Below, piece after piece: positions 1 to 9,378 of a stretch of DNA of 42,201 nt; position 1 is the first letter of the stretch, and every line of letters starts with the position of its first letter. Under the pieces are notes generated by a model. That model did no database searches. It had not been told where the DNA came from and worked only from the letters and a program-made list of their open reading frames with translations. Location: assembly GCA_937862885.1 (NCBI GenBank), contig CALMEE010000025.1, positions 1 to 42,201 of the forward strand, given 5' to 3'. A program made the translations under genes and the position numbers. The stretch comes from an uncultured Planctomycetaceae bacterium. GTDB lineage: Bacteria > Planctomycetota > Planctomycetia > Pirellulales > Pirellulaceae.

Positions 1-105
1 CGCCACCGCGTCCACCTTCGCCACCGCGTCCACCTTCGCCACCGCGTCCACCTTCGCCACCGCGTCCACCTTCACCGCGTCCACCTTCACCGCCTCGTCG
101 GCCTT
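1..105. repeat. 18-bp tandem repeat encoding GGRGGE
   Basis: Four exact copies of cgccaccgcgtccacctt occupy 1-72. A 15-bp shortened copy lies at 73-87 and a diverged copy at about 88-105. The units are in frame with the minus-strand gene and encode GGRGGE. The array continues past the left edge, so the total copy number is unknown. Confidence 0.95.
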
Positions 106-646
106 CGCCACCACCGCGGAGCCCTTCCATTCGACGCTGATTAAACCCATCCACCAATTCTTGAATATCGGCAATCGTCGAGCGTTCCAAGCCCAATTCG
201 CTTGCGACTTCTGGGTCAGCCAATGCCATCACGCCACGGCGTTGCAACGACAATTCCTTGTAACGTTTGAATTGGTCATCGGACAGGATTTCAGACATCG
301 ACGAGCGTTCCAGTTTCAAATGTTCTGCTTGTAGCTCTTGCATTGCTTCACGCATGGCACCGAAGTCACCACTTTGGCGCAATTCCTGCATTTGCTCCAT
401 CATGTCTTCTCTCAAGTCTTCAGCTAAATCCTTAATCTTGTCGATTTGGTCGGATTCCAGCTTCAATTCTTCTTGAATCTTGGTATTTTCACCAATCAAC
501 CCAGCCAGTCCGCCCACCATTCGTCCAGCCATTCCACCAAAACCGCCCCCGCCTCCTCGGCCACCTTGTGCAAAAGCCGACTCGGAACAGACAAGAAAAA
601 CCATGGTACAAACCAGACTGGCAACCAATAAGCTTTTTCGTTTCAT
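1..646 (-). CDS. Secreted Spy-like protein with Gly/Arg/Glu-rich repeat tail (3' end outside window)
   Basis: The gene starts at 646 with GAGGA about seven bases upstream and runs off the left edge, so the C-terminus is missing. Residues 1-26 form a signal peptide (MKRKS start, hydrophobic core, cleavage after SAFA). A Gly-rich stretch follows. Residues of roughly 50-175 form an amphipathic, Glu/Gln/Met-rich helical region with repeated 'L..DQ' motifs (LESDQ, LSDDQF), recalling Spy/CpxP LTxxQ-type helical proteins. The tail is GGR/GGE repeats encoded by an 18-bp tandem array. The helical pattern with an LQ-R-G-V-MAL segment is one I associate with planctomycete secreted proteins of unknown function. 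A periplasmic or surface location is likely. No enzymatic motif is visible and I assign no function. Confidence 0.8.
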   Translation of the reverse strand, partial: MKRKSLLVASLVCTMVFLVCSESAFAQGGRGGGGGFGGMAGRMVGGLAGLIGENTKIQEELKLESDQIDKIKDLAEDLREDMMEQMQELRQSGDFGAMREAMQELQAEHLKLERSSMSEILSDDQFKRYKELSLQRRGVMALADPEVASELGLERSTIADIQELVDGFNQRRMEGLRGGGEGRRGGEGGRGEGGRGGEGGRGGEGGRGGEGGRGG

Positions 647-1145
647 TTTCAGTCCTCAATACATTTGTAAGAATACGCGCATTTCACTGATGAAATACTT
701 AACAACCAGACTCAACGGGATGGCATACTTCAGAAACACCAGTGCGACATCTCTTTAGTCGATACCAACTTCCCTTCAATGAAACACCGGTTTATATGAG
801 TTGTTTCGAAAAAATCGACCATTCTTAAGTTTTTTTCACAAGAATTCTCGTTGGTGAAAAATCTCATTCAGGGCGAGGCGTGTGAACTTTGACTCGAAAC
901 CAAGTGAATTAATGGATGATAAACTTTACAAGAAATCGGAAACTAACGTTGGAGAATACCCGCTCATGCCTAGGCAGTCGACGACGTCGCAAAACATTCG
1001 CGGAAAATTCTTCTGTTACTTAGAATACAAATCGACCTGCCCATCGCACGACTAAGAGAATCACCTTACCCGTTCAGTAAGTGCGATGAGTCACGCAGAG
1101 ACTGGACCTTACATTTGATCTGCTTGTGTGCTTGAACAAGTCAAA
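647..1145. other. Intergenic stretch without a supported gene
   Basis: Between the divergently read ends of two minus-strand genes I see only short open frames, no RNA gene and no clear terminator. A promoter for the secreted Gly/Arg protein must lie near 650-760, but no convincing -35/-10 pair stands out. Confidence 0.6.
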
Positions 1146-3113
1146 CTAGCGCCGTTGCGGTACGCCCTTGACGGAACAGCGCAATTGCGCGGCTTCCAAG
1201 ATCGCCAACAACATTTCGGAATAGCTTAGGCCCGCAAACTCGGCCATGATGTTGAACTTACCGTCCCAGCACCAGCCTGGATTTGGATTCACCTCCAACA
1301 ACTTTATCTCGCCAGCTGAATCGGCGCGGAAATCGAATCGCGCATAGTCCTGACAACCCAAACGCTCAAACAACAGGCTGGAATGATCGTAGAGTCTCCG
1401 CACGCTCTCGTCGTCCAGTGAAGCTTCACGATAGCGAATCTGCGACCAATACGGCGAATCGGGGAGCCATTTCGATTCATAGCCCAGGATCTTCGGCAAC
1501 GCAGGATCCAATCGACTGTAATCAACTTCCAGCACAGGAAGAAATCGGAATCCCAATCCTGGATTTCCAATTACGGCGACACTGTATTCATTTCCGGTCA
1601 AGAACTCTTGGATGAGTATCGGAATTCCGGGAAACTCCTCGCGCAATTTCGAAATGCGATTCACCAGTTCAGCTGGAGAATTGACGACGGACTCCTGCGT
1701 GATTCCCACGCTGCTGTCGCCGTAATTCGGCTTTACTAGCGCGGGCAGGATGGCCGGAATCGTCGCTGAATGGTCGTCGGGATCCGAATAGGTTTCTAAC
1801 GGCACGGGCACGTCCAAAGATTTGGCAACTACCCGGACCAGCGATTTGTTGTAGCACAAGCCCAGCGTGGTTGGCCCAGCACCGCTGTAGGGAATTCCGA
1901 ACACATCTAGCAGTGCAGGGATGTGCAACTCTTTAAAAGCATCATTGCGAAAACCTTCATCACATAAATTGAGCACAAACATTGGCGCATGTTCTCGCAA
2001 GTCATCTATTAGCTTTTCGTGGTTGTCGAAATAACTAAATTGGAATTGCGATAGCTCACCCAATGCTGTTCTCAATTTGTCAATCGTAGTAAAGTCTTCC
2101 GGGTTGAATTGGCCATTCCGTTTGCATGCGTCCGGCTTACCTGGATCACCAAGCAGCACAGTCACTTGTTCAAAACGAGGTTTTTTGGCCGGATGCCGCA
2201 AAGGTGGCGAGACCGACTTTGCCGTGACCAGAATTCGGCAGGCCATCATTCCCAAGTCTTGATTTCTTGTCGACTCACCATGCAGAGTATCGTGGATTTG
2301 TACGTCTTGAAAGCCGCACTCCTCCAGCAGAGTCTTGATGCGTTCTCGGGTATACAGCGTTTCCGCATAAAACTGATCAACGATAATTCCCCGTTCAGCA
2401 TGAATCACGACTTCGCGCGAAATCAAACGGGAACGATCGGCCGTTAATGAGCGTTCGCGGCAAACCATGTGATTTTGATCAATCCACTCCCAAGAGCGCG
2501 GTTCGTAATTGTCTCTCTGCCAATCACCATCTGCTAGGTCGAATACCGCAATTCCACCAGCGTTTAACACGCGACGAACTTGTGTCAAAACGGCTTTGTC
2601 GTCTTCTTCGCGATCAAAATAACCAAACGAATTACCCATCATCATGACGAAGTTAAAGTTGGTTTCCTTCAACCTAAATCGTCGTGCGTCTCCTTCATGA
2701 AATGACGCCGGTAAGTCTTCCTGTTTTGCCCGGCGACGCGCCAAGCGAATCAAATAGCGTGACCGGTCGACGCCGACGACATTTTTGTAGCCACGGCGGG
2801 CCAATCCCAAGCTATGGCGTCCTTGTCCGCAACATAAATCGAGAATGCGATCCGTGGGCGACATTCCAGTTACCTGAATCACGGCGTCCAACTCCCGATT
2901 CGTCGCATCGGCATTTTCAACCACGTCTCCATCGGTTTTCAGATAAACCGAGTTAAACAACGTTCGCCACCATTCACGAGGCAGATGTCGCTCAAGATCT
3001 GAAACTGGTCCTAAAGATTTATTGGCAGACTTGATTTGGCTGGCGCTGACTTGCCGTGATTGCCCGTGATTACGCTGGTTTGTACGTCTCTGAGATTTTA
3101 ATTCTTGCGTCAT
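1146..3113 (-). CDS. Fusion of SAM methyltransferase and D-Ala-D-Ala-ligase-like ATP-grasp domain
   Basis: This 655-residue protein has two enzymatic halves. Residues of about 45-295 are a class I SAM-dependent methyltransferase with motif I LDLCCGQGRH (91-100), the acidic ribose-binding strand VVGVDRS (112-118) and a post-motif region FDLADGDW. Residues of about 315-645 are an ATP-grasp ligase of D-Ala-D-Ala ligase type: YSGAG (409-413), KPNYGDSSVGI (461-471), IQEFLTGNEYSV (501-512) and the metal-binding end FDF...LLEVNPNPG (593-613). Family knowledge predicts ATP-dependent carboxylate-amine ligation plus methyl transfer on one substrate or pathway. Neither substrate can be read from the sequence. 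The first 40 residues are basic and low in complexity. It is too far from true Ddl in architecture to be called a peptidoglycan enzyme. No partner genes adjoin it. Confidence 0.85.
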   Translation of the reverse strand: MTQELKSQRRTNQRNHGQSRQVSASQIKSANKSLGPVSDLERHLPREWWRTLFNSVYLKTDGDVVENADATNRELDAVIQVTGMSPTDRILDLCCGQGRHSLGLARRGYKNVVGVDRSRYLIRLARRRAKQEDLPASFHEGDARRFRLKETNFNFVMMMGNSFGYFDREEDDKAVLTQVRRVLNAGGIAVFDLADGDWQRDNYEPRSWEWIDQNHMVCRERSLTADRSRLISREVVIHAERGIIVDQFYAETLYTRERIKTLLEECGFQDVQIHDTLHGESTRNQDLGMMACRILVTAKSVSPPLRHPAKKPRFEQVTVLLGDPGKPDACKRNGQFNPEDFTTIDKLRTALGELSQFQFSYFDNHEKLIDDLREHAPMFVLNLCDEGFRNDAFKELHIPALLDVFGIPYSGAGPTTLGLCYNKSLVRVVAKSLDVPVPLETYSDPDDHSATIPAILPALVKPNYGDSSVGITQESVVNSPAELVNRISKLREEFPGIPILIQEFLTGNEYSVAVIGNPGLGFRFLPVLEVDYSRLDPALPKILGYESKWLPDSPYWSQIRYREASLDDESVRRLYDHSSLLFERLGCQDYARFDFRADSAGEIKLLEVNPNPGWCWDGKFNIMAEFAGLSYSEMLLAILEAAQLRCSVKGVPQRR

Positions 3114-3673
3114 GGTAACACCAAAAGCATTTGCAAAAGCCTGAAGTTGAAAAATCTATGTTTTTGTGTTGGCCAACCCCAAAGTTTTCCGAGGCGGTGT
3201 TGCGGTGCAACTACTGAACGTGCAAGACTTCTAACTCGACGATTGATGTGAGCGCAAGCATATCGGCGCATGCGAAACCATTAGAGGCCGATTTGTTAGA
3301 GTATTCGAGAAAAGCAACGCCTTGTGTCGACCTTGACAGACCTTTTGGAATCAGGATGAATTAGAATTGCCAACGATTGGCCATCCGTTTTAGTCTTGAG
3401 CTGGCAAACAACTTCACTGGTTTCCGATAGCGTTGGCTGATGGATTGCGTAATCGTCTGTAAGACCTTGGAAACCCAGCACATATTGAGTGCTTCACCTT
3501 TTGCGCTTAGACGTTTTGGCCGCAAACTTTATATTGGTTTCATAGATTTTGTCAATAGAAACAGATTAATTTGACGCGCATTTTTGCGATGATCGTCGAA
3601 ATGCCAAAATTTTTGGTGAAACATGGCGTCCGGCAACACACAGAATCGGTCATAAAATGGTATTCTTGGAGAC
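3114..3673. other. Intergenic stretch, one doubtful small ORF
   Basis: This lies between divergent genes (methyltransferase/ATP-grasp on minus, MBL protein on plus), so both promoters should be here. I see no clear consensus promoter. A GTG-started minus-strand frame of 61 codons at 3296-3481 is open but has no good ribosome binding site or recognisable motif. I do not call it a gene. Confidence 0.5.
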
Positions 3674-4417
3674 ATGAAACTTCACTTCTTGGGCACCGCT
3701 GGGTACCACCCGAACCAACGACGGCAAACGACTTGTGTCATGATTCCAGAGCTAGGAATTATCTTAGACGCCGGGACCGGTATCTATCGTGCACGCGACT
3801 TAATTCAGACAAGCGAATTGCACGTTTTTCTTTCACATGCTCATTTAGATCACTGCATTGGCTTGACCTACTTTTTGGATATTCTTTTCGAAAAAGATGT
3901 CGCTTCGCTCAAAGTGTATGGCCAGCGCACGAAACTGGAGGCAATCCAAAAAAATCTGTTTGCTCCCGACCTATTTCCAGTTGTTCCCCCGATTGAGTGG
4001 ACACCCCTAGCCAGTAACTTCAGCTTAAGCCTGGGTGCCGGTTGCGTTTCCTGGACGGAGTTATGTCATCCTGGTGGCGCCTTGGGGTATCGATTGGACT
4101 GGCCTGAATTTAGTCTGGCCTTCATTACAGACACGACGGCTTCGCAAGATGCCGGATACATTGACTTTATTCGCGACGTCGATGTACTGATCCATGAATG
4201 TAATTTTCCGGATGGTTATGAAAATCTGGCATTGAAAACCGGCCACAGTTGCTTGACTCCAGTGGCTCAAATTAGTCGCGCAGCCAATGTGGGCCGAACA
4301 GTGCTCACCCATTTTAATGCTTTGGACGATAGCCCGTTGCCCGTGAATCCTCAGGTCGTTCATGAGATTTTTGCATCCATCAGCCTAGCCGAAGACCAAC
4401 TGGTGATCGAAGTCTAA
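3674..4417 (+). CDS. Metallo-beta-lactamase-fold hydrolase, RNase Z-like
   Basis: The 247-residue protein carries the complete metallo-beta-lactamase metal site. It has HAHLDH at 55-60 (the HxHxDH motif), a histidine at 132 in CHPGG, the bridging aspartate at 153 in FITDT, and histidines at 191 (GHS) and 213 (LTHF). The opening MKLHFLGTAG is typical of the RNase Z/PqqB/phosphodiesterase branch. Its length is shorter than full RNase Z (about 300 residues), and I do not see the long flexible exosite arm, so tRNA 3' processing is not assured. A phosphodiesterase or other small hydrolase role is equally possible. GGAG sits only two bases before the ATG. It stands upstream of the GH38-like gene with a 157-base gap and may share its transcript. 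Confidence 0.85.
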   Translation: MKLHFLGTAGYHPNQRRQTTCVMIPELGIILDAGTGIYRARDLIQTSELHVFLSHAHLDHCIGLTYFLDILFEKDVASLKVYGQRTKLEAIQKNLFAPDLFPVVPPIEWTPLASNFSLSLGAGCVSWTELCHPGGALGYRLDWPEFSLAFITDTTASQDAGYIDFIRDVDVLIHECNFPDGYENLALKTGHSCLTPVAQISRAANVGRTVLTHFNALDDSPLPVNPQVVHEIFASISLAEDQLVIEV

Positions 4418-4574
4418 CCATCAGACTCGGTTGCTTCTGGAACTTCGCATTTGTTGTTGACGGCTGACTGATTCCAACGAAAATATTTCAATGGCGATTT
4501 CTACTGTTCGAGTCGCGACGTTGACCGACTCAAAACGCTAATAGTCGGTTGCACTGGAATACTCAACTACCCGA

Positions 4575-7376
4575 ATGAAAACATCTCAACTGCGATTGCT
4601 CGTTTCGTGCCACGGTTGGGAAGATTTTCCAACGCATTTGACAGGGGAGCAAGCTGAAAACTTACTGGTGAATTGGTGCGCTCTCTGGCATCCAGTGTTA
4701 GTTGCATTAACTCGCTCAGTGCCCAGCTGGCACCGAGTGGATTCGCTCCCTGAGGATAGCTCAGAATTCTTGTTTGTTTGCCCCACAGTTTCCGAACCAC
4801 GTTTACCTGTTGGATTTGCTCAACGTGTGGCAGATCAAAAAGGCCACTTAATTTTTGGTTCTGGCTCTCGAGAATCCATTGCGCAGGAATGTATCGCAAA
4901 GCTTGATCTGACCGACAACAGCCCGCCAGAAATCGGCGAACTCTTTTTTGCGCTCGGATTCACGTTCTTACAAATCCAAATCCTTTGTCGCCAATACCGC
5001 TACTCTGGCAGCCTTGACGAAGTTCATTTTCAACGCGTGTTGACCAGTGCTGCACAAGCCGCGGTCGACAACCAACATGCGGACGTGCATAAACACATCA
5101 CCACATGCTTTGACCTGTTGATGGAAGAACGCAACCGGTATTTCGCCAACGACATCGTGTTCGTGGATTGGACATTAGCTTGCGGTGAACAAATAAAACG
5201 CCTGACACGTCAAGCGGACTTTGCGAAACAAAACGTGTTGCTTAATCAGGCAAGCTTGGAATGCATGCGCGGCAATGTGCAACTGCTTGACGAGTTTAAG
5301 CGGAAGGTTGACGAGAAACTCATCTGTGTTCTAGGTGGAGAGTATTGCGAGGCGGAAACGGAATTGCTTAGCTTGAATTCCCTGATTGAATCCCTGCAAA
5401 TTGGTGGTCAGAAGTTTGAAGAGTGCTTGGGCCAGCCGGTTCGCGTTTACGCAAGACAACGATTCGGCATGAGCCCAGTTTATCCGCACATCTTGCGTCA
5501 GCTTGGATATCTCGGTGTGATTCATCCGACGTTGGACGATGGGCGTTTCCCCACAAACGCTGACGGTGCGGCAAACTGGGCTGGGTTCTCGGATCAATCC
5601 ATTCCGGCACTTGTCGATACACCGCATGATGCAACTCTGGCAGATACGTTTTTAAAACTTGCGGGGACGATCAGTCAGTTGATTGATCGTCGCCACCAAG
5701 CAGTAATTTCGTTCGTTCATTGGGCTGGCGATTTTAGCCCTTTTTACCGTGATTTGGTGGTGGCAGCCAAGTTTGGCAACGCTCTGGGGAACTTTGCTAA
5801 CTTGGAAGAATTTTTTGCTGACGATTTCAGCAGTTACGCGACAAGCCGTTGGCTGCCGGACGAGTACCAGTCGCCTTATTTTCGGCAAACCATTGACAAA
5901 GGTGCCAGCGATCCCGTTAGTCGTTGGATGCGCTATTGGAAGGGGGTTCTGCAACGTAGAGCAGCTGCGGCAATCGATGCGATGACTTCGGTACTTGGCC
6001 AGCAGCCAAGTGTAGAGTCGATCAATAATTCGTGTGCTAAACAATCTGCTGAAGTTGCATCATGCGGCCTGACGGATGACACGACCAATTTTGGCGATCT
6101 CGCTAAGCAAGAACTCGAATTCGGTCTGGCGAAGTTCGCCCAACAGATTTGCGTGAAACCATGTGAAGGAGGCGGATCGATTTTGGTTAATCCGCACTCC
6201 GTACCACGTCGGCAGTTTTTCGAGACGGAAGCTGGCGGATTGCAGTGCCACCAAAAAGGTGCCATCTATTTCCAAGAGAAACATGGCGACAAGGTCTCCG
6301 CCGTCGTCGATGTGCCCGCCCTGGGATTTGTATTTCTGGAACATGTCGCGCAAGTGCCACCGCCGGCTAAAGCTCTTGCCCTTGTTCAAGGCAATGTGTT
6401 GCGAAACGAATTCTTCCAAGTGACGATCGACGAAAAATCTGGTGGGATACGTTCTTTGATGTTATACAACGAACGAGGCAACCTTTTTTCCCAGCAACTG
6501 GCATTGCGGCACGCAGGCGAGCGGCGAAACCGCACTGGGAATTCTGGTGTTTACTCGAAAATGGTCTGTGATGATTATCAGTTGATCAAAGAGACGCGTG
6601 CGCAGGCCATTGCGCGGACGGAAGGTCGACTAATCTTGAGTGACAAGCCGGTTGCGAAGTTCATTCAAACCGTTACGATCACCCGTGGAATTAGGGTTTT
6701 CGATGTCCATGTAACGCTGCAGCCTGACGTGACGATTCGACCAAACGCTTGGGAGGAATATTTTGCATGGCGGTCGGCTTGGAGCGCGGAAGCATCCCGC
6801 ATTTTCGGCGGCATCAATGAGCAACATACAAATATTGGTCGCAATCGATTTGCGTCACCGCTGTATATTGACATCGACTCAGGAGTTCACAGGACGACGC
6901 TATTCACAGGCGGTGTTCCTTATCATCAACGTGATGGCTATCGCATGCTTGACAGTATTCTTATTGCGGCAAATGAAACGACAACTGATTTTCATTTTGG
7001 TGTGGGTGTTGACGTCGCGAATTGCTTGCATGAGGCGATTGGCAAGATGATTCCATCGATTGCAACAACAGCCTCCACGATGCCCGACAATCCAGCTGGG
7101 TACGCATATCATTTTAATCGTCGCAACGTCTTGCCGATTCATTGGAATTGTCAGGCACGTGACGGCGGCAAGTATGAAACCGAAATCTGGCTTCAAGAGA
7201 CTGAAGGCAAGGATTGTCAGCTCAAGCTGACTTGCCCATTTCGGCCCCAGCGTTCCGTTCTAGTCGACTTGCAAGGCGAGCAAACCGACGTTTGTGAAAT
7301 CAAAGCGGATCAGGTATTCGTCTCATTGAGAAAAAACAGTTTGGCAAGACTAGTCTTGGATTGGAAGTCAACATGA
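4575..7376 (+). CDS. GH38-like (alpha-mannosidase-related) protein with atypical catalytic motif
   Basis: The 933-residue protein shows GH38 layout. There is a catalytic-barrel-like region to about residue 400 with LGGEYCEAETELLS (253-266) and RFGMSPVYPHILRQLGY (296-312), which lines up by eye with the GH38 segment around DPFGHSP. A helical middle follows, then a long beta-sandwich with NEFFQVTIDEKSGGIRSL, the usual GH38 C-terminal signature. The Asp nucleophile position of the DPFGHS motif appears to be Gln, and the N-terminal zinc motif HxD is replaced by CHGWED (12-17). It is therefore either a divergent or a non-mannosidase member. No signal peptide is visible, so it is probably cytoplasmic. 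Its TGA overlaps the cmk ATG (ATGA), indicating translational coupling. The assignment rests mainly on the C-terminal half. Confidence 0.7.
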   Translation: MKTSQLRLLVSCHGWEDFPTHLTGEQAENLLVNWCALWHPVLVALTRSVPSWHRVDSLPEDSSEFLFVCPTVSEPRLPVGFAQRVADQKGHLIFGSGSRESIAQECIAKLDLTDNSPPEIGELFFALGFTFLQIQILCRQYRYSGSLDEVHFQRVLTSAAQAAVDNQHADVHKHITTCFDLLMEERNRYFANDIVFVDWTLACGEQIKRLTRQADFAKQNVLLNQASLECMRGNVQLLDEFKRKVDEKLICVLGGEYCEAETELLSLNSLIESLQIGGQKFEECLGQPVRVYARQRFGMSPVYPHILRQLGYLGVIHPTLDDGRFPTNADGAANWAGFSDQSIPALVDTPHDATLADTFLKLAGTISQLIDRRHQAVISFVHWAGDFSPFYRDLVVAAKFGNALGNFANLEEFFADDFSSYATSRWLPDEYQSPYFRQTIDKGASDPVSRWMRYWKGVLQRRAAAAIDAMTSVLGQQPSVESINNSCAKQSAEVASCGLTDDTTNFGDLAKQELEFGLAKFAQQICVKPCEGGGSILVNPHSVPRRQFFETEAGGLQCHQKGAIYFQEKHGDKVSAVVDVPALGFVFLEHVAQVPPPAKALALVQGNVLRNEFFQVTIDEKSGGIRSLMLYNERGNLFSQQLALRHAGERRNRTGNSGVYSKMVCDDYQLIKETRAQAIARTEGRLILSDKPVAKFIQTVTITRGIRVFDVHVTLQPDVTIRPNAWEEYFAWRSAWSAEASRIFGGINEQHTNIGRNRFASPLYIDIDSGVHRTTLFTGGVPYHQRDGYRMLDSILIAANETTTDFHFGVGVDVANCLHEAIGKMIPSIATTASTMPDNPAGYAYHFNRRNVLPIHWNCQARDGGKYETEIWLQETEGKDCQLKLTCPFRPQRSVLVDLQGEQTDVCEIKADQVFVSLRKNSLARLVLDWKST

Positions 7377-8032
7377 TTGTTACGATTGACGGTCCAGCTG
7401 GCGCGGGGAAAAGCACGCTCGCCCGCGCATTGGCTAGAAAGCTCGGAATCGACTTCCTCGACACCGGCGCAATGTATCGCGCGATTGGGTTGGCTGTACT
7501 CGAACAACGCGTTGATCCGGAACAAGTCGAACAAGTAATTGAGATCGCCCGGTCACAACAGATCACGATCAAGGGGGAAAAGACCTTCTTGGGCGGACGC
7601 GACGTCAGCGAATTGATTCGTACACAACAGGTCGCTCAGGCAAGTTCACAAGTTGCGGCCATTCCGGAAGTGAGAAACATTCTTGTTGCGATCCAGCGCA
7701 AAATTGCGTCACAGGGCAGTTTTGTTTGTGAAGGACGCGACCAAGGATCTGTAGTATTCCCCGATGCCGATTTCAAGTTCTATGTGACGGCATCGGTGGA
7801 ACGCCGCGCACGACGCCGCTATGAAGAAATGAAGATTAGAACTCCGGATATCTCCGCCGATGAAGTCTTGGCCGAACAACATGTCCGCGACGAGCGCGAC
7901 CTGAATCGTCGTGTCGGTGCTTTGATGCGTCCAGTCGGCTCCCACTTGATTGAAACCGATAACCTGTCGGTGGATCAAGTTCTCGAACTGATGATGTCAA
8001 TCATACAATCAGCGGCGCAGGAAAGTTCTTAA
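7373..8032 (+). CDS. cmk: Cytidylate kinase
   Basis: CMP/dCMP kinase converts CMP to CDP with ATP in pyrimidine nucleotide supply. The 219-residue length matches the bacterial family. The P-loop GPAGAGKST is at residues 7-15, followed by FLDTGAMYRA (the conserved nucleotide-binding DTGAMYR motif), the central CEGRDQGSVVFPDADFKFY, and the lid segment RARRRYEE. I take the ATG at 7373 rather than the in-frame ATG at 7361, because it overlaps the stop of the upstream gene as ATGA and the protein then begins directly with the MIVTIDGPAGAGKS strand. plsC follows 470 bases downstream, a gene order (cmk then plsC) seen in several bacterial phyla. Confidence 0.97.
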   Translation: MIVTIDGPAGAGKSTLARALARKLGIDFLDTGAMYRAIGLAVLEQRVDPEQVEQVIEIARSQQITIKGEKTFLGGRDVSELIRTQQVAQASSQVAAIPEVRNILVAIQRKIASQGSFVCEGRDQGSVVFPDADFKFYVTASVERRARRRYEEMKIRTPDISADEVLAEQHVRDERDLNRRVGALMRPVGSHLIETDNLSVDQVLELMMSIIQSAAQESS

Positions 8033-8502
8033 GTTGTCGACTCAACGTCAGATTCAACTGACCGGTTTATTTCATGCGGAATAGAACATTGAAAGCAATA
8101 GATATGGTCGATGCAGGCCGAGGAACGCATGAACGACGAGTGGAATGCTTTCGCTGAGGCGCGTCGGTCGATTCGGCGTGTTTGACTTTAGGATGATATC
8201 GCTTTTCCAGCGAAATTACAGTTGACCATTGATTGCTTTTTACTGACCACAGCACAAAAGTAAACTCAATTAGAATGCGATGTCATCGAGAAGCAGATCG
8301 GAAATAATGAACAGATCCTTAAGAGGGTAGTGCCGAGCGCGTTAAGAGCGAAATCTAAGCTGCTTCATCCAGTTGGGTTTCGCTAAACACGTGTCACTAA
8401 AGTACGTCAAATGTATTTGTGTAATTTCTCAAAATCGAGTCAACAAATATAATCGCGTCCGCTTCGACGAACTACGATAGCAACGCTTTACAACCATTGA
8501 AT
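8033..8502. other. Intergenic stretch between cmk and plsC
   Basis: No coding signal is supported here. Only short frames are present. A TATAAT box at 8448-8453 is the one promoter-like element. No clear terminator for cmk was found. Confidence 0.5.
8448..8453 (+). promoter_or_regulatory. Possible -10 box for plsC
   Basis: A perfect TATAAT lies 49 bases before the plsC ATG. The matching -35 region (around 8425-8430, tttctc) is poor, so this is only a candidate. Confidence 0.3.
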
Positions 8503-9141
8503 ATGCAGCGACCGTATTACAAATCAATCTTCTATAAATTCATGCGAATCGTGTTTCGCCTTTCGGCGATGGTTTTCTACCGCTACCGCTATTTCGGAGC
8601 ACACCATATTCCAGAAACCGGAGGCGGATTGATTTGTTCGAATCATCAAAGCAATCTAGATCCTGCTTTAGTCGGAATCATCAGCAAACGTCACTTGAAC
8701 TTTGTTGCAAAAGATGCACTCTTCTTTTTTCCATTGAACGTCATCATTTACTTGCTGGACGCAATCCCGGTCACCCAAGAGGGAATGAGCATCGCGGGCA
8801 TCAAAGAAACCTTAAAACGCACGAAACGCGGCGAACTGGCCCTGATTTTTCCGGAAGGGCATCGTACGCACAATGGAGACTTGCTTCCATTCATGCCGGG
8901 TTTCATCACAATCGCCCGCCGAACCAAAGTTCCTTTGATCCCCGTTGGCATGGACGGCGCGTACCAAGCTTGGCCGCGGCATCGCAGCTTTCCTTTGCCA
9001 GGACGAGTCGTCGTGGTCGCCGGCGAACCGATACATCCTGAGCAGTACTTATCCTTGACTGATGAACAGATAATTGAACTCTTGCAATCCCGCATACGAG
9101 AGTGTTTTGAGGAAGCAAAACGCATTAGATTGAAACGCTGA
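8503..9141 (+). CDS. plsC: 1-acyl-sn-glycerol-3-phosphate acyltransferase
   Basis: This is a lysophosphatidic acid acyltransferase, which adds the second acyl chain to make phosphatidic acid at the inner membrane. Counting from the ATG at 8503, the catalytic NHQSNLD (H48, D53) and the phosphate-binding FPEGHRT (116-122) are intact, followed by the third block VPLIPVGMDGAY. Hydrophobic stretches near residues 10-30 and 75-92 would hold it on the membrane. A TTG two codons upstream (8497) is an alternative start; neither has a good Shine-Dalgarno. The length of 212 residues fits the short PlsC class. It converges with uvrC, the two stops being 237 bases apart. Confidence 0.93.
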   Translation: MQRPYYKSIFYKFMRIVFRLSAMVFYRYRYFGAHHIPETGGGLICSNHQSNLDPALVGIISKRHLNFVAKDALFFFPLNVIIYLLDAIPVTQEGMSIAGIKETLKRTKRGELALIFPEGHRTHNGDLLPFMPGFITIARRTKVPLIPVGMDGAYQAWPRHRSFPLPGRVVVVAGEPIHPEQYLSLTDEQIIELLQSRIRECFEEAKRIRLKR

Positions 9142-9378
9142 TCCGGCGAATTTACATTCTCGCATAGTTGCATTCACCAGCACACTTCCACTGGCAACGT
9201 GTTCACGATTGTCAAGTGATACGCCGCAGCGCATTCGTGCCCAGTCACAGCTAGTTTTTGAGGTCGCGAAGATTGCCACGCCTGCCCCAACTTCGATGAA
9301 CTTTGACAATCTCTGTACGCCCAACCCTCAATCGTATACTTATTTAGGCGCGCAATGTTCTCTCAAATTCCGACACGT

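Noticed and set aside
3296..3481. Minus-strand 61-codon frame between the methyltransferase/ATP-grasp gene and the MBL gene
   Set aside because: It has a GTG start, no ribosome binding site at a suitable distance, and no recognisable motif. It may be real but cannot be supported.
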